Assembly: GCF_000757485.1 (NCBI RefSeq) | Contig: NZ_JPYO01000041.1 | Coordinates: 124,001-188,000 of the forward strand | Direction of reading: 5' to 3' | Length of the DNA: 64,000 nucleotides | Source: Achromobacter sp. RTa | GTDB lineage: Bacteria > Pseudomonadota > Gammaproteobacteria > Burkholderiales > Burkholderiaceae_B | Part shown: positions 24,879 through 33,464 of the stretch, piece after piece | Layout: the number at the start of each line of letters is the position of its first letter | Numbering within the stretch: position 1 is the first letter of the stretch | Made by a program: the position numbers and the translations under genes | The notes under the pieces: generated by a model | Databases searched by the model: none | Seen by the model: the letters and a program-made list of their open reading frames with translations, nothing else | Told to the model about the DNA's origin: nothing

Positions 24879-26087
24879 TTACTTGGCGGGTTTGACCACT
24901 TTGTCGATTTGCAAGGGCTGACCCGAAGCCTGGATCAGCGTGGTCTTGCTCAGGGGCTGGTCCACCTCGGTCAGCTGGTAGGTGACATACGGAATGTCGA
25001 CCCACTGCTGGTAGGTGTACCCGGGCTGCTGAGAGAAGCTGAACTTGCCGCGCACGCCTTCGAACTGCATGCCTTGCAGGGTCTTGATGATGGCGGCGCT
25101 GTCGGTCGACTTGGCTTCCTCGATCGCGCGGGCGATCAGCAGCACCGAGTCGGCGGCCTGGAAGATCAGGCGGTTGGGTTCGGTCTTGGCCTGCTTCTGA
25201 TAGGTGGCCGCGACGTCCAGGCCCAGCTGGGGCATGGGCATTTGCGGGTGGTACAGGCCGAAAGCCAGCATGTACTTGCCGGCTTCCTTCACGTTCTTCC
25301 AGAAGTCGGGGTAGTCGGCGATGCCGGCGCCGTCGTAGAACCAGGTCTTGGCGCTGGGCGCCACGCCCTGTTCGTACAGCTGGTTCATCAGGATGTAGGC
25401 GGCCGGCGGCAGCATGATGTTGACCACCAGGTCGGGCGGATTGCCGCGCAGCGGCAGCACGGCCGGGGTGAAGTCCTTGCCGGCGCGATCCAGCGCCACG
25501 TACTTGTACTGGGTCTGCGGCGCGGCCTTCTTGAGGAATTCGCCCAGCAGCTTGGCCTGGCCGATGCCGTAGTCGGTGTTTTCGGCGAAGGCCACCACGC
25601 TCTTGACCTTCAGCGCGGCGATTGTGTCGGCCATGGCGCTGGAGACGCGCGTGTTGTAGTTGGCCGGGTTGAAGACTTCCGGGTAGCCCTTGGTGCGCAC
25701 GTCGTCGGACCAGCAGTTGGTATTGACGTAGGGCACCTTGTAGCGGTGCACGACCTCGATCTCGGCCAGGCATACCGAGCTCTGGTGGCCGCCGGTGACG
25801 GCGACGACCTTGTCGCGCGAGATCAGTTTCTCGGCCGCCGCGCGGCCCTTTTCCGGAATGCCCTGGTCGTCTTCGTAGACGATCTTCAGCGGGCGGCCCA
25901 GCACGCCGCCCTTGTCGTTGATCATCTTGGTGATGATCTCCACTCCGTCTTTCACCTGGGTGCCTTGCACCACGGAGCCGGGAGGGGATTGCGCGATGCT
26001 CACGCCTATGACGATGGGATCCGCGGCTTGGGCGGAGGAGACTAGTACGACCGCGGATACGGCTGCGGCAAAGCGAAGCAGTTTCAT
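24879..26087 (-). CDS. ABC transporter substrate-binding protein, branched-chain amino acid (Peripla_BP_6) type
   Basis: The protein has 402 residues. The signal peptide runs to about residue 21 (SSAQA). ADPIVIGVSIAQSPPGSVVQGTQVKDGVE begins the mature type I periplasmic-binding fold, with GGVLGRPLKIVYEDDQG as the usual early motif. It captures the ligand for the four membrane and ATPase genes downstream. A 17-bp FadR-like operator lies 100 bases before the start. Ligands in this family include amino acids, amides, urea and aromatic acids; linked allA and amidase suggest an amide or ureide. Confidence 0.9.
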   Translation of the reverse strand: MKLLRFAAAVSAVVLVSSAQAADPIVIGVSIAQSPPGSVVQGTQVKDGVEIITKMINDKGGVLGRPLKIVYEDDQGIPEKGRAAAEKLISRDKVVAVTGGHQSSVCLAEIEVVHRYKVPYVNTNCWSDDVRTKGYPEVFNPANYNTRVSSAMADTIAALKVKSVVAFAENTDYGIGQAKLLGEFLKKAAPQTQYKYVALDRAGKDFTPAVLPLRGNPPDLVVNIMLPPAAYILMNQLYEQGVAPSAKTWFYDGAGIADYPDFWKNVKEAGKYMLAFGLYHPQMPMPQLGLDVAATYQKQAKTEPNRLIFQAADSVLLIARAIEEAKSTDSAAIIKTLQGMQFEGVRGKFSFSQQPGYTYQQWVDIPYVTYQLTEVDQPLSKTTLIQASGQPLQIDKVVKPAK

Positions 26088-26186
26088 CGTTGTTTCCTTT
26101 GGGAAAGGAGCTGCGGCGATGCCGTCGTCCGCGAAGGCGAACGGTGTCGGCGGTCGGGGAACGTCGTCTATTTTTTAATCCTGTAG

Positions 26187-26203
26187 TACCGGTCTGACCA
26201 GTT
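26187..26203. promoter_or_regulatory. FadR-type operator upstream of the ABC importer operon
   Basis: TACCGGTCTGACCAGTT; read on the other strand it is AACTGGTCAGACCGGTA, close to the known FadR-subfamily consensus TGGTCNGACCA. It differs by one base from the site at 28031-28047 next to the GntR/FadR-type regulator gene. It lies 100 bases upstream of the binding-protein start. The regulator at 28132 probably binds here. Confidence 0.75.
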
Positions 26204-26222
26204 AGTGTTTACCAGCATGCGC

Positions 26223-26385
26223 AGTGTGCTGTCCCGTAGATACGTCCGCATGACGAAATTCTTCCCTGGTCGGCAGGGCTAGGCGCAAACCGCAGCGATA
26301 CCCGTAGGTATCGCGAGGATTTGCAACAACGCCATGGCGGCCATGGGGAGGGTTTCGTGCGGGCTTATCTGCGGGACAGCGCACT
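26223..26385. repeat. MITE-like element with imperfect 33-36-base terminal inverted repeats
   Basis: The left end (26223-26258, starting AGTGTGCTGTCCCGTAG) and right end (26353-26385, reading inward AGTGCGCTGTCCCGCAG) are inverted copies with a few mismatches and one 3-base insertion. Inside are a perfect 8-bp hairpin (GCGATACC at 26295-26302, GGTATCGC at 26307-26314) and CCATGGCGGCCATGG. The whole 163 bases can fold into one long hairpin and code for nothing. The right end supplies the TAG stop of the amidase gene. The ends match the hairpin at 3755-3786, so this is a dispersed family. Confidence 0.75.
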
Positions 26386-27955
26386 AGGAACCCAGCAGCG
26401 CCTCCACCCGCGCCGAGGCGTTCAGCACGCGCCAATCGGCTCCGCGCGCGCCGGCGATCTGCAGGCCTATCGGCAGGCCGTTGCGGCCGCTGCCGCAAGG
26501 CAGCGTCAGCGCGGGCATGCCGGTCAGGTTGAAGGGCATGGTCAGCCCGGTGACGGCAGTATGCAGCGGCACCTCCTGGCCCCCGATGACGACCGCGCCC
26601 GCGCCTGAACGCGGCGGCTCGATGCGCAGGGTGGGCGTGACCAGCACGTCCACCGCCTGCATCGCCTGGTCGAACATGCGCGCCAACGCAGCGCGGCCGC
26701 GCTGCGCCCGCGCATACCAGGTGGCCGGAAAGAACTGGCCGATCTCCAGCCGCACCCGCACGTCGGCGCCCAGGGTGTCGGGCTGGTCGATAAGCCGGCG
26801 CCAATGGATGTCGGTGGCTTCGCTGCACAGGGTGGCGAACTGCAGCGCAGCGCTGTGCTCCACGCCGGGCAGGTCCACCGGGACGAGGGTGGCCCCGTCC
26901 GCCTGCATCAACGCCAGCGCGCGGTCCACGGCCTGGGCCACGTCATCGGCCAGGGGGGCATAGAAGTAATTGCGGGGCACGCCCACGCGCAGCCCGGTCA
27001 GCGCGCCGACGCTGACCGTGCGCTCCGCCTGGCCCGCCATGATCGAAAACGCCAGGGCAGCGTCCGCCACGCTGGCCGCGATCGGACCCAGGTGGTCCAG
27101 GCTGGCGCCCAGCGCCTGCGCGCCGTCGCGCGAAATGGCGTCGAACGTGGGCTTGAAGCCGACCACGCCGCAGCAGGAAGCCGGAATGCGGATGGACCCG
27201 GCCGTATCGGTGCCGATCGCCAGGCGCACGATGCCGGCGGCCACCGCCGCGGCCGAACCGCCGCTGGATCCGCCTGCCGTGTAGCCCTCCGCCCGAGGGT
27301 TGCCCACCCAGCCGTAGTGGGGGTTCTCGCTGGTGATGCCGTAGGCCAGCTCATGCAGATTCGTCGTGCCGACCACCAGGGCGCCGGCGTCGCGCAGCCG
27401 CGCCACGGCAAGCGCGTCGCGCAGGGCGGGAGGCGGCTTCAGCCCGCCGCTGCCGTTGGTCTGGGAGAAGCCCGCGACCTGCATCAGGTCCTTGACGGCG
27501 AACGGCACGCCCATCAGCGGCATGGCGGAGCCTTCGCGCAGCTTGCGGGCCGCGGCGGCGGCCGCGCCGTCCAGCGCGGGCGTGTCCGACAGGGCGATGA
27601 ATGCGTTCAGCCCGGCCTGCTGGCGGGCTGCGGCCAGCGCGGCCTTGGCCGCGTCGGCCGCGCGCTCAGGGGCGTCCCGGCATTCGCGCGCGATGGCGGC
27701 GATGCCGGGCACGTGGCGCGAGACGGCGATGCCCCGGCCCGCCTGTGCGGCGGGGAGCGCGTCGCCGGGCGCGGCCGGGGGCGGCGCCAGGTAGCCCAGC
27801 TCTGCATCCGGCGCCAGCGCATCCAGCATTTCCAGTTCGGGGAGATTGACGCGCAGCCGGTCCAGCCAGGCCTGGCGCCGCTCGGGATAGGGGTAGTCGC
27901 CCAATCGGGCCAGGGCGTCGACGGCGCGGGCGAATCTGTCGTGGAGGTCGGTCAT
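26384..27955 (-). CDS. Amidase-signature family amidohydrolase
   Basis: The protein has 523 residues. The Ser-cisSer-Lys triad is seen as K155 (FAVKDLM), S230 ([12 protein letters not shown]) and S254 ([11 protein letters not shown]). About 110 residues precede the conserved domain. The enzyme hydrolyses an amide, releasing ammonia. With the ABC importer and allA on the same strand and shared operators, a ureide, allophanate-like or other amide nitrogen source is likely; this is inferred. The stop codon lies in the MITE-like repeat, so the last residues may have been altered when the element inserted. Confidence 0.87.
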   Translation of the reverse strand: MTDLHDRFARAVDALARLGDYPYPERRQAWLDRLRVNLPELEMLDALAPDAELGYLAPPPAAPGDALPAAQAGRGIAVSRHVPGIAAIARECRDAPERAADAAKAALAAARQQAGLNAFIALSDTPALDGAAAAAARKLREGSAMPLMGVPFAVKDLMQVAGFSQTNGSGGLKPPPALRDALAVARLRDAGALVVGTTNLHELAYGITSENPHYGWVGNPRAEGYTAGGSSGGSAAAVAAGIVRLAIGTDTAGSIRIPASCCGVVGFKPTFDAISRDGAQALGASLDHLGPIAASVADAALAFSIMAGQAERTVSVGALTGLRVGVPRNYFYAPLADDVAQAVDRALALMQADGATLVPVDLPGVEHSAALQFATLCSEATDIHWRRLIDQPDTLGADVRVRLEIGQFFPATWYARAQRGRAALARMFDQAMQAVDVLVTPTLRIEPPRSGAGAVVIGGQEVPLHTAVTGLTMPFNLTGMPALTLPCGSGRNGLPIGLQIAGARGADWRVLNASARVEALLGS

Positions 27956-28030
27956 GAGCGGCGCTTCTATAGGGGTTGGGGCGGGGCCCCGGCGGCGCGC
28001 CGGGGGTGTTGTCCGGCCCGGCTTTATCCT

Positions 28031-28047
28031 TACCGGTCAGACCAGTT
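28031..28047. promoter_or_regulatory. FadR-type operator between amidase and regulator genes
   Basis: TACCGGTCAGACCAGTT, the same 17-bp site as at 26187-26203 apart from its central base. It lies 76 bases before the amidase start on one side and 85 bases before the regulator start on the other. It would allow the GntR-type protein to control both genes and itself. Confidence 0.75.
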
Positions 28048-28131
28048 GGGTGTCATAATGCCCAGGCAGGATTTGGCTGTCAACGACCTCCGGGGCGCCC
28101 GCCGCGCGCCCGCGCATTGAGGAATTCCACG

Positions 28132-28821
28132 ATGAACACCGTCGAACACATTGCCCAGCAATTGCAGGCCCGCATCCGTTCGAGCGAATGGGCCGCGGCT
28201 GGCAAGCTGCCGGGGCAGCGCCAGCTGGCCGAGTCGCTGGGCGTCAGCCGAGCCTCGCTGCGCGAGGCCATCACCATGCTGGAAGGCCTGGGCATGCTGC
28301 GCAGCGAGGCGGGCCGCGGAGTGTTCATCGCCAGGCCGGGAGAGAAGGGCCTGGGCAGCGCCTACGGCCGCTGGCGCTTCCAGGGCCGTTATGCCTTGCG
28401 CGACGTCTATCTGGTGCGCAACCAGCTCGAGGAGCTGGCGGCCGGCCTGGCGGCCAGCGTCGTGACGCAGGCGGGGCTGAGCCGCCTGCACGCGACCATC
28501 GAGCAAATGGAACAGGCGGCCGACGCCGGCGACCTGGTCACGATGTCCGAAGGCGACCACGCCTTCCATGCCTGCCTGTTCGAAATCGCCGGCAGCCCGA
28601 TGTTGCTGGACCTGGCCGAGAGCATCGGCGACGTGGTCGACGGCAGCCGCCAGGTCGCGTTCGCGGATCCCGCCAGGGTGCGCGAACCCATCCGCGAGCA
28701 TGCCGAGATCATCGACGCGCTGGCCACGGGCTCGCCCGAGGCGGCGCGCCGCGCGATGCGGGCGCACATCTGCAATGTGGCCGACCGCGCGGGGCTGTCC
28801 CTGACGATTCCGGGCGCATAG
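28132..28821 (+). CDS. GntR-family regulator, FadR subfamily (FCD domain)
   Basis: The protein has 229 residues. The N-terminal winged helix-turn-helix includes LPGQRQLAESLGVSRASLREA and LEGLGMLRSEAGRGVFI. The C-terminal FCD domain shows the usual metal-site pattern: Asp and His in EGDHAFHACLF, then His in REHAEII and His in RAHICN. It is divergent from the amidase, and near-identical FadR-type operators precede the amidase and the ABC importer. It is thus the likely local repressor or activator, responding to a small acid or ureide. ATG 28132 follows a GAGGAATTCC stretch. Confidence 0.9.
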   Translation: MNTVEHIAQQLQARIRSSEWAAAGKLPGQRQLAESLGVSRASLREAITMLEGLGMLRSEAGRGVFIARPGEKGLGSAYGRWRFQGRYALRDVYLVRNQLEELAAGLAASVVTQAGLSRLHATIEQMEQAADAGDLVTMSEGDHAFHACLFEIAGSPMLLDLAESIGDVVDGSRQVAFADPARVREPIREHAEIIDALATGSPEAARRAMRAHICNVADRAGLSLTIPGA

Positions 28822-28849
28822 GCCTGGCGAGCGGCATCGGCCCTTGGCG

Positions 28850-29431
28850 CTAGCGCTGGCCGTCGTGCACGGAGACCGCTTCCTTGGTCAGTCCGCCCAG
28901 GCGCGAATGCACGCGGCCGCCCGTGCCCATGACGAGCGCGAACAGGATCTCGTTGGCGCGCGGCGCGTCCTGGATGCCGATCTCGATGCTGTTGAAGTGG
29001 CTGCGCACATAAGACGCGTGGATGTAATGTACCGGCACCATCATCCGGTAGCCCGCCACGGCCACGGCCTTCACGGCGGGCACCATGGCTTTGGGTTCGC
29101 CCAGCACGCTGCGCATCGCCCAGCCGCCGGCTTCGTGCCAGACCGCGCCGTGTTCCATTTCGCCGTCCAGGCCGACGATGGCGGCCTTGCTGTAGACCTC
29201 GACGTTTTCCTTGCCGCCCAGCGTGTCGACCAGTTCCGTGGCCAACAGCGTGCCCAGGCTGCGCAGCTCGGCCATGAAGGGCATGAGGTCCGGCTCGTAG
29301 CGGCCGGCGTAGGGATTGCGGATCACGGCGCAGGAGGCGGCGAGCTTGAGGGGCTGCGCCGGCGCCGGGCCATTTTCATGGTGGATGGTTTCGACGATGA
29401 GGCAGCGCTTGCGGATATCGATCAGCGACAT
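28850..29431 (-). CDS. DUF1185 (amino acid synthesis) family protein
   Basis: The protein has 193 residues. IRKRCLIVETIHHENG, RNPYAGRYEPDLMPFM and VPVHYIHASYVRSHFNS are typical of the DUF1185 family. The database name amino acid synthesis is a label without a proven reaction. No signal peptide is seen. It is the third gene of a transcription unit with a dehydrogenase and a Bug-type binding protein, under a divergent LysR. The unit looks catabolic, so this protein may act on the same unknown organic acid. Confidence 0.82.
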   Translation of the reverse strand: MSLIDIRKRCLIVETIHHENGPAPAQPLKLAASCAVIRNPYAGRYEPDLMPFMAELRSLGTLLATELVDTLGGKENVEVYSKAAIVGLDGEMEHGAVWHEAGGWAMRSVLGEPKAMVPAVKAVAVAGYRMMVPVHYIHASYVRSHFNSIEIGIQDAPRANEILFALVMGTGGRVHSRLGGLTKEAVSVHDGQR

Positions 29432-29465
29432 TGAGAGAATTCCTGGAAGGGGTTGAAGGCGTGGA

Positions 29466-30440
29466 TCATTGCGGCGGGATGCCGGTTTCCTTGACGATGG
29501 CAGCCCATTTGTCGATTTCGGACCGGACGAAGCCGCCGAATTCGGCGGGGGTCTGCGTCTTGACGGTCAGGCCCTGGCGGGCATAGGTCTGCTTCAGTTC
29601 GTCGTTGGCCAGGGCCTTGCCCAGCGATTGGGACAGGCGGTCGAGCACGGGGCCGGGCAGGCCCGCCGGACCCATCAGGCCGAACCACACCGTCAGGTCG
29701 AAGCCCGGCGCGCCGGTTTCATTGAGCGTGGGGATGTCCGGCGCCAGCGCGAAGCGTTCCGGAGTGCTGACGCCATAGGTCTTGACCTTGCCGGCGCGGG
29801 CCTGCTGCAGGCCGTTGGCCAGGTCGGTGAAGGTGAGGTCCACGGTGCCGCCGATCACGTCGGTCAGCGCTTGCGGGCCGCCGCGGTAAGGCACCGGCGT
29901 AACGTTGATCTTGCCCATGGCGGCCAGCTTGGCGCCGAATACCTGGGCGCTGCCCGATCCATACGCATAGGTCAGCTTGCCCGGATTCTCGGCGCCGTAG
30001 GCGAACAGATCGGACACCTTGGTGCCCGGCATGCGCGGCGAGCCCACGAGCAGATAAGGGGTCTCGGCCACGGCGCCGATGGGGGCGAGGTCGGTGGCGG
30101 GGTTGTAGGGCAGGTCCTTGAAGAGGCTCACGCCGCTGGCGGCCGTGGACACGCCCACCACCACCAGCGTGTAGCCGTCGGGCTTGGCGCGGGCCACGTC
30201 GTGGGTGCCGATGATGCCGTTGGCGCCCGGCTTGTTTTCCACCACCACGGGCTGGCCCAGGTCCTCGCTCATGGCCTTGCCCAGGCTGCGGGCCACCACG
30301 TCCGTGATGCTGCCGGGGGGAAAGGGCACGACCATGCGGATGGGGTGGTCGGGATAGGTCGCGGCGCGGGCGCCGGCGGCGGCAAGCAGGGCCGCGCCCA
30401 GGCCGAGCGCCAGCGTGAGCGTGGCGGCGGGTCGTTTCAT
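29466..30440 (-). CDS. Bug/TctC-family periplasmic substrate-binding protein
   Basis: The protein has 324 residues with a signal peptide to about residue 26 (AGARA). YPDHPIRMVVPFPPGSITDVVAR and VVENKPGANGIIG are the family signature. Bug proteins bind carboxylates or other small acids in the periplasm and are greatly expanded in Bordetella and relatives. There is no tctA or tctB gene nearby, as is usual for such orphan binding proteins. It lies between a 3-hydroxyacid-type dehydrogenase and the DUF1185 gene on the same strand. Confidence 0.9.
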   Translation of the reverse strand: MKRPAATLTLALGLGAALLAAAGARAATYPDHPIRMVVPFPPGSITDVVARSLGKAMSEDLGQPVVVENKPGANGIIGTHDVARAKPDGYTLVVVGVSTAASGVSLFKDLPYNPATDLAPIGAVAETPYLLVGSPRMPGTKVSDLFAYGAENPGKLTYAYGSGSAQVFGAKLAAMGKINVTPVPYRGGPQALTDVIGGTVDLTFTDLANGLQQARAGKVKTYGVSTPERFALAPDIPTLNETGAPGFDLTVWFGLMGPAGLPGPVLDRLSQSLGKALANDELKQTYARQGLTVKTQTPAEFGGFVRSEIDKWAAIVKETGIPPQ

Positions 30441-30483
30441 GTCTGTCTCCTGTTGGTGTCGTTATGGTCGGCGCGAGGACGGT

Positions 30484-31392
30484 TCAGTCCGGCGCGGGAG
30501 CGTTCAAGCGCTCCAGGTAGCGGTGGATCTCGGTGTTGTCGGCCCCGGCGGGCAGCGCCTCGCGGGCGCGCTGCCACAGTTCCGTGCACAGCGACAGCTG
30601 CGTGGCCGAGACGCCGGCCAGCGCCTGCAGCGAATCGGCGGTGCGCAGGTCCTTGGCCATCAGGGCCAGCGCGAAGCCGCCGTTATAGGTGCCCGGCACG
30701 ATGAACTGGCGCAGCTTGGTCTCGGTGGCCACGTTGCGGCCGCTGGATGCATTGAGCACGTCGGTGAAGACGTCCAGGTCCAGGTCCATGCGCTGCGCGA
30801 TCAGGAGCGCTTCGGTGGCAGCCAGCAGGCCGGCGGCGTAGACGTAGTTATTGAGCGCCTTCATGGCATGCGCCGAACCCACCGCGCCGGTATGGATGAG
30901 CGAGGCGCCCATGCGCGAGAGCACCGGGCGCACGCGCTCCAGGCCGGCGGCATCGGCCCCGATCATGATGGCCAGCGTTCCGGCGGCGGCCTTGGCCACC
31001 GCGCCCGATACCGGCGCATCGATCAGGGTCACGCCCGTTTCGCGCAATCGCGGCGCCAGCCGCAGCGTCTCGGCGGGGTTGGACGAGCCCATGTCCAGCA
31101 ACACCGAACCCTCGCGCATGACGGCGGCCAGGGCGTCCTTGCCTTCGATCACCGCGTTGGTGATGGTGCTGTCCGGCAGCATGGTGATGACGACGTCGCA
31201 GCCGGCCAGCGCTTGCAGGCTGGCGGCGGAGTTTAGCGTCTTGCCCCAGGCCGGATGCGCCGCCAGGCGCTCCAGGCGCGCGGGGTCGCGGTCATAGGCC
31301 AGGATGGCGAAACCGTCCTCGCCGCGGGCAAGGTTCTCCAGCATCGGCAGGCCCATCATGCCCAGGCCGACGAATCCTATCTTCAGTGTCAT
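30484..31392 (-). CDS. 3-hydroxyisobutyrate dehydrogenase-family oxidoreductase
   Basis: The protein has 302 residues. The NAD(P)-binding motif GFVGLGMMGLPM is at the N-terminus. DAPVSGAVAKAAAGTLAIM is the substrate-binding block, and the catalytic lysine lies in SAHAMKALNNYVY. The family includes 3-hydroxyisobutyrate dehydrogenase and tartronate semialdehyde reductase, and the substrate here is open. It is the first gene of a unit with the Bug protein and DUF1185, divergent from a LysR gene. Confidence 0.88.
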   Translation of the reverse strand: MTLKIGFVGLGMMGLPMLENLARGEDGFAILAYDRDPARLERLAAHPAWGKTLNSAASLQALAGCDVVITMLPDSTITNAVIEGKDALAAVMREGSVLLDMGSSNPAETLRLAPRLRETGVTLIDAPVSGAVAKAAAGTLAIMIGADAAGLERVRPVLSRMGASLIHTGAVGSAHAMKALNNYVYAAGLLAATEALLIAQRMDLDLDVFTDVLNASSGRNVATETKLRQFIVPGTYNGGFALALMAKDLRTADSLQALAGVSATQLSLCTELWQRAREALPAGADNTEIHRYLERLNAPAPD

Positions 31393-31492
31393 GCATTCCC
31401 TTTATCGAATCGCTCTGGAAAGTGCGCCAGGCGCCGTCTGGAATGCTAATGAATGCCCAGGTTCCGCAGTTATGCTAAGTTGGGCAGGGGAT

Positions 31493-31507
31493 ATAACAAA
31501 CGGTTAT
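31493..31507. promoter_or_regulatory. LysR-type binding site candidate
   Basis: ATAAC-N5-GTTAT (31493-31507), a T-N11-A palindrome of the kind bound by LysR-type regulators. It lies just before the LysR start codon at 31518 and upstream of the divergent dehydrogenase operon, so the LysR protein probably binds here. Confidence 0.5.
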
Positions 31508-31517
31508 TGGCTCAATC

Positions 31518-32453
31518 ATGCGTTTCAAGCTCAGGCAGATGGAAGTATTCAGGGCGGTGATGCTGACCGGCTCCATGAACGGGGCGGCCAAGCTGCTTTT
31601 CGTGTCGCAGCCCGCCATCAGCCGCCTCATCGCCCATACGGAACTGAGCCTGGGCCTGCAGTTGTTCGAGCGCGACAAGGGCAAGCTCACGCCCACCCCG
31701 GAGGCGCACCGGCTGTTCCAGGAAGTGGGGCCGCTGTTCGAGGAAGCGCTGCGCATCGACGAACTGGCCCGCGACCTGGCCGAACGGCCGGAAGGCGCAT
31801 TGACGCTGTGCTCCAGCCCCAGCCTGGCGCTGAACTTCGTGCCGCCCGTCATTGCGCAATATCTGGAGCTCTATCCCAACGTCAGGCTCAAGTACCACAC
31901 CACGCTGCTGGCCGACATGGCGCATGAACTGTTGGGGCGCAAGGCCGAACTGGCCATATCCGTGCTGCCGATAGACCATCCGAATCTGGTGGTGGAGCCG
32001 CTGGCCACGGGCGAGATGGTCTGCATCCTGCCGCAGGGGCATCCCCTGGCGTCCCAGCCGGCGGTGGGGCTGGCCGAGCTGGCCCAGCACCGGCTGATCC
32101 TCTACAGCCGCAACATTCCCTTCGGACAGCTCGTCGCCGCGGCCTTCCAACGGGCCAACGTGAGCTGGACCTCGGCGGTGGACATCGTGCGCGCGGAACT
32201 GGCCTGCGCGCTGGTGCGGGTAGGGGCGGGCGTGGCGATCGTCGACCAGTTCTCGGTCGGCGAGCAGGGCTGGCCTGGCGTGGTGACGCGGCCGCTGCGG
32301 GAATCGATCCCGCTGTCGCTGAGCCTGGTGCGTTCGCGCTTCGAGCGTCCCAGCCGGCAGGTGCAGCGCTTCATGCGCCTGATCAAGGAACATGCGCGCA
32401 CGGGGCCGGCCCTGGCGGGCCGGCCCCGTGCCGCTCAGTGCATCTTGCCGTAG
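31518..32453 (+). CDS. LysR-family transcriptional regulator
   Basis: The protein has 311 residues. The N-terminal helix-turn-helix reads GSMNGAAKLLFVSQPAISRLIAH, followed by the substrate-binding domain from about residue 90. It is divergent from the dehydrogenase/Bug/DUF1185 unit and is its likely regulator. The C-terminal dozen codons contain a 14-bp perfect hairpin (32399-32430), and the last 19 bases overlap the convergent pirin gene. The C-terminal tail is therefore probably shaped by a terminator rather than by protein function. Confidence 0.88.
   Translation: MRFKLRQMEVFRAVMLTGSMNGAAKLLFVSQPAISRLIAHTELSLGLQLFERDKGKLTPTPEAHRLFQEVGPLFEEALRIDELARDLAERPEGALTLCSSPSLALNFVPPVIAQYLELYPNVRLKYHTTLLADMAHELLGRKAELAISVLPIDHPNLVVEPLATGEMVCILPQGHPLASQPAVGLAELAQHRLILYSRNIPFGQLVAAAFQRANVSWTSAVDIVRAELACALVRVGAGVAIVDQFSVGEQGWPGVVTRPLRESIPLSLSLVRSRFERPSRQVQRFMRLIKEHARTGPALAGRPRAAQCILP
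32399..32430. terminator. Strong hairpin embedded in the LysR 3' coding end
   Basis: CACGGGGCCGGCCC (32399-32412) and GGGCCGGCCCCGTG (32417-32430) pair over 14 bases without mismatch around the loop TGGC. It lies five bases past the stop of the pirin gene (minus strand) and inside the LysR gene. There is no T-tract on either strand. It may protect message ends or help end pirin transcription. Confidence 0.6.
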
Positions 32454-33298
32454 CGGCCGGCGTTGAAGTCCTGGATCGCTTCGACGATCTCGGCCTGCGA
32501 GTTCATCACGAACGGGCCGTAGCCGACCACCGGCTCGTCGATGGGCTCGCCGCTGAGCACCAGGAACATCGCGTCGTTGTTGGCTTCGACGGTGATGTCC
32601 TCGCCCTCTTGCGAGAACAGGGCCAGCTGCGCATCGCGGGCGACGGATTCGCCGTTGACCAGCACCGTGCCGCGCAGCATCACCAGCATGCTGTTGCGGC
32701 CCGCGGCGATCGGGAAGACCGCTGACTTGCCCGCGGCCAGCCTCACGTCCCAGACATCCATGGGCGTGAAGGTGCGCGCCGGCCCGGCCTGGCCCGCGTA
32801 GCTGCCCGCGATCACGCGCAGCGTGCCCGCATCGTCCGGCAGCGCCACCGCCGGGATGTCCGCGTTGAGGATGCCCTGGTAGCCGGCCGGCGCCGTCTTG
32901 TCCTTGGCGGGCAGGTTGACCCAGAGCTGCACCATTTCCAGCTCGCCGCCCTTGCGGGTGAACGCGGGGGAATGGAATTCCTCGTGCAGGATGCCCGAGG
33001 CCGCCGTCATCCATTGCACGTCGCCGGGACCGATGACGCCGCCGTTGCCGGTGGAATCGCGGTGCTCGACTTCGCCGCTGTAGACGATGGTCACGGTTTC
33101 AAAGCCGCGGTGCGGGTGCTGCCCGACGCCGCGCGGATGCTCGGCCGGCTCGAATTGGGCCGGGCCGGCGTAGTCCAGCAGCAGGAACGGGCTGGTGTTC
33201 TTGCCTTTGTCGTTGTAGGAGAACATCGAACGCACCGGAAAGCCGTCGCCCACCCAGTGGGGACGGGGGCTGGCATGCAAACCGAGGATCTTCTTCAT
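32435..33298 (-). CDS. Pirin family protein
   Basis: The protein has 287 residues in two cupin domains. The metal-binding histidines are in GQHPHRGFETVT and EHRDSTG, with ILHEEFHS further on. Bacterial pirins such as YhhW have quercetin dioxygenase activity in vitro; the physiological role is unclear. ATG 33298 (MKKILGLH) is the conserved pirin start; the open frame upstream is not conserved in character. It is convergent with the LysR gene and divergent from a DNA glycosylase gene. Confidence 0.9.
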   Translation of the reverse strand: MKKILGLHASPRPHWVGDGFPVRSMFSYNDKGKNTSPFLLLDYAGPAQFEPAEHPRGVGQHPHRGFETVTIVYSGEVEHRDSTGNGGVIGPGDVQWMTAASGILHEEFHSPAFTRKGGELEMVQLWVNLPAKDKTAPAGYQGILNADIPAVALPDDAGTLRVIAGSYAGQAGPARTFTPMDVWDVRLAAGKSAVFPIAAGRNSMLVMLRGTVLVNGESVARDAQLALFSQEGEDITVEANNDAMFLVLSGEPIDEPVVGYGPFVMNSQAEIVEAIQDFNAGRYGKMH

Positions 33299-33464
33299 GG
33301 TCGTATTTCCTGTTGCGCGGCCCCTACGGGGCCGTTCGTCATGGTTATGAAGATAAGGGCGCAACGCCCGCGGCGGTAGTCCCTGCCACTGATAAGCACT
33401 GTTCTACCTATCGGACGGTGGGGCGCGGGCGGCCGGGCCGCGCCGCCTCGCGTATCCTGTCGCC

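Noticed and set aside
33311..33329. Hairpin CGGCCCC/GGGGCCG before the pirin gene as a terminator
   Set aside because: It lies in the pirin 5' region between divergent genes, where no transcript needs to end.
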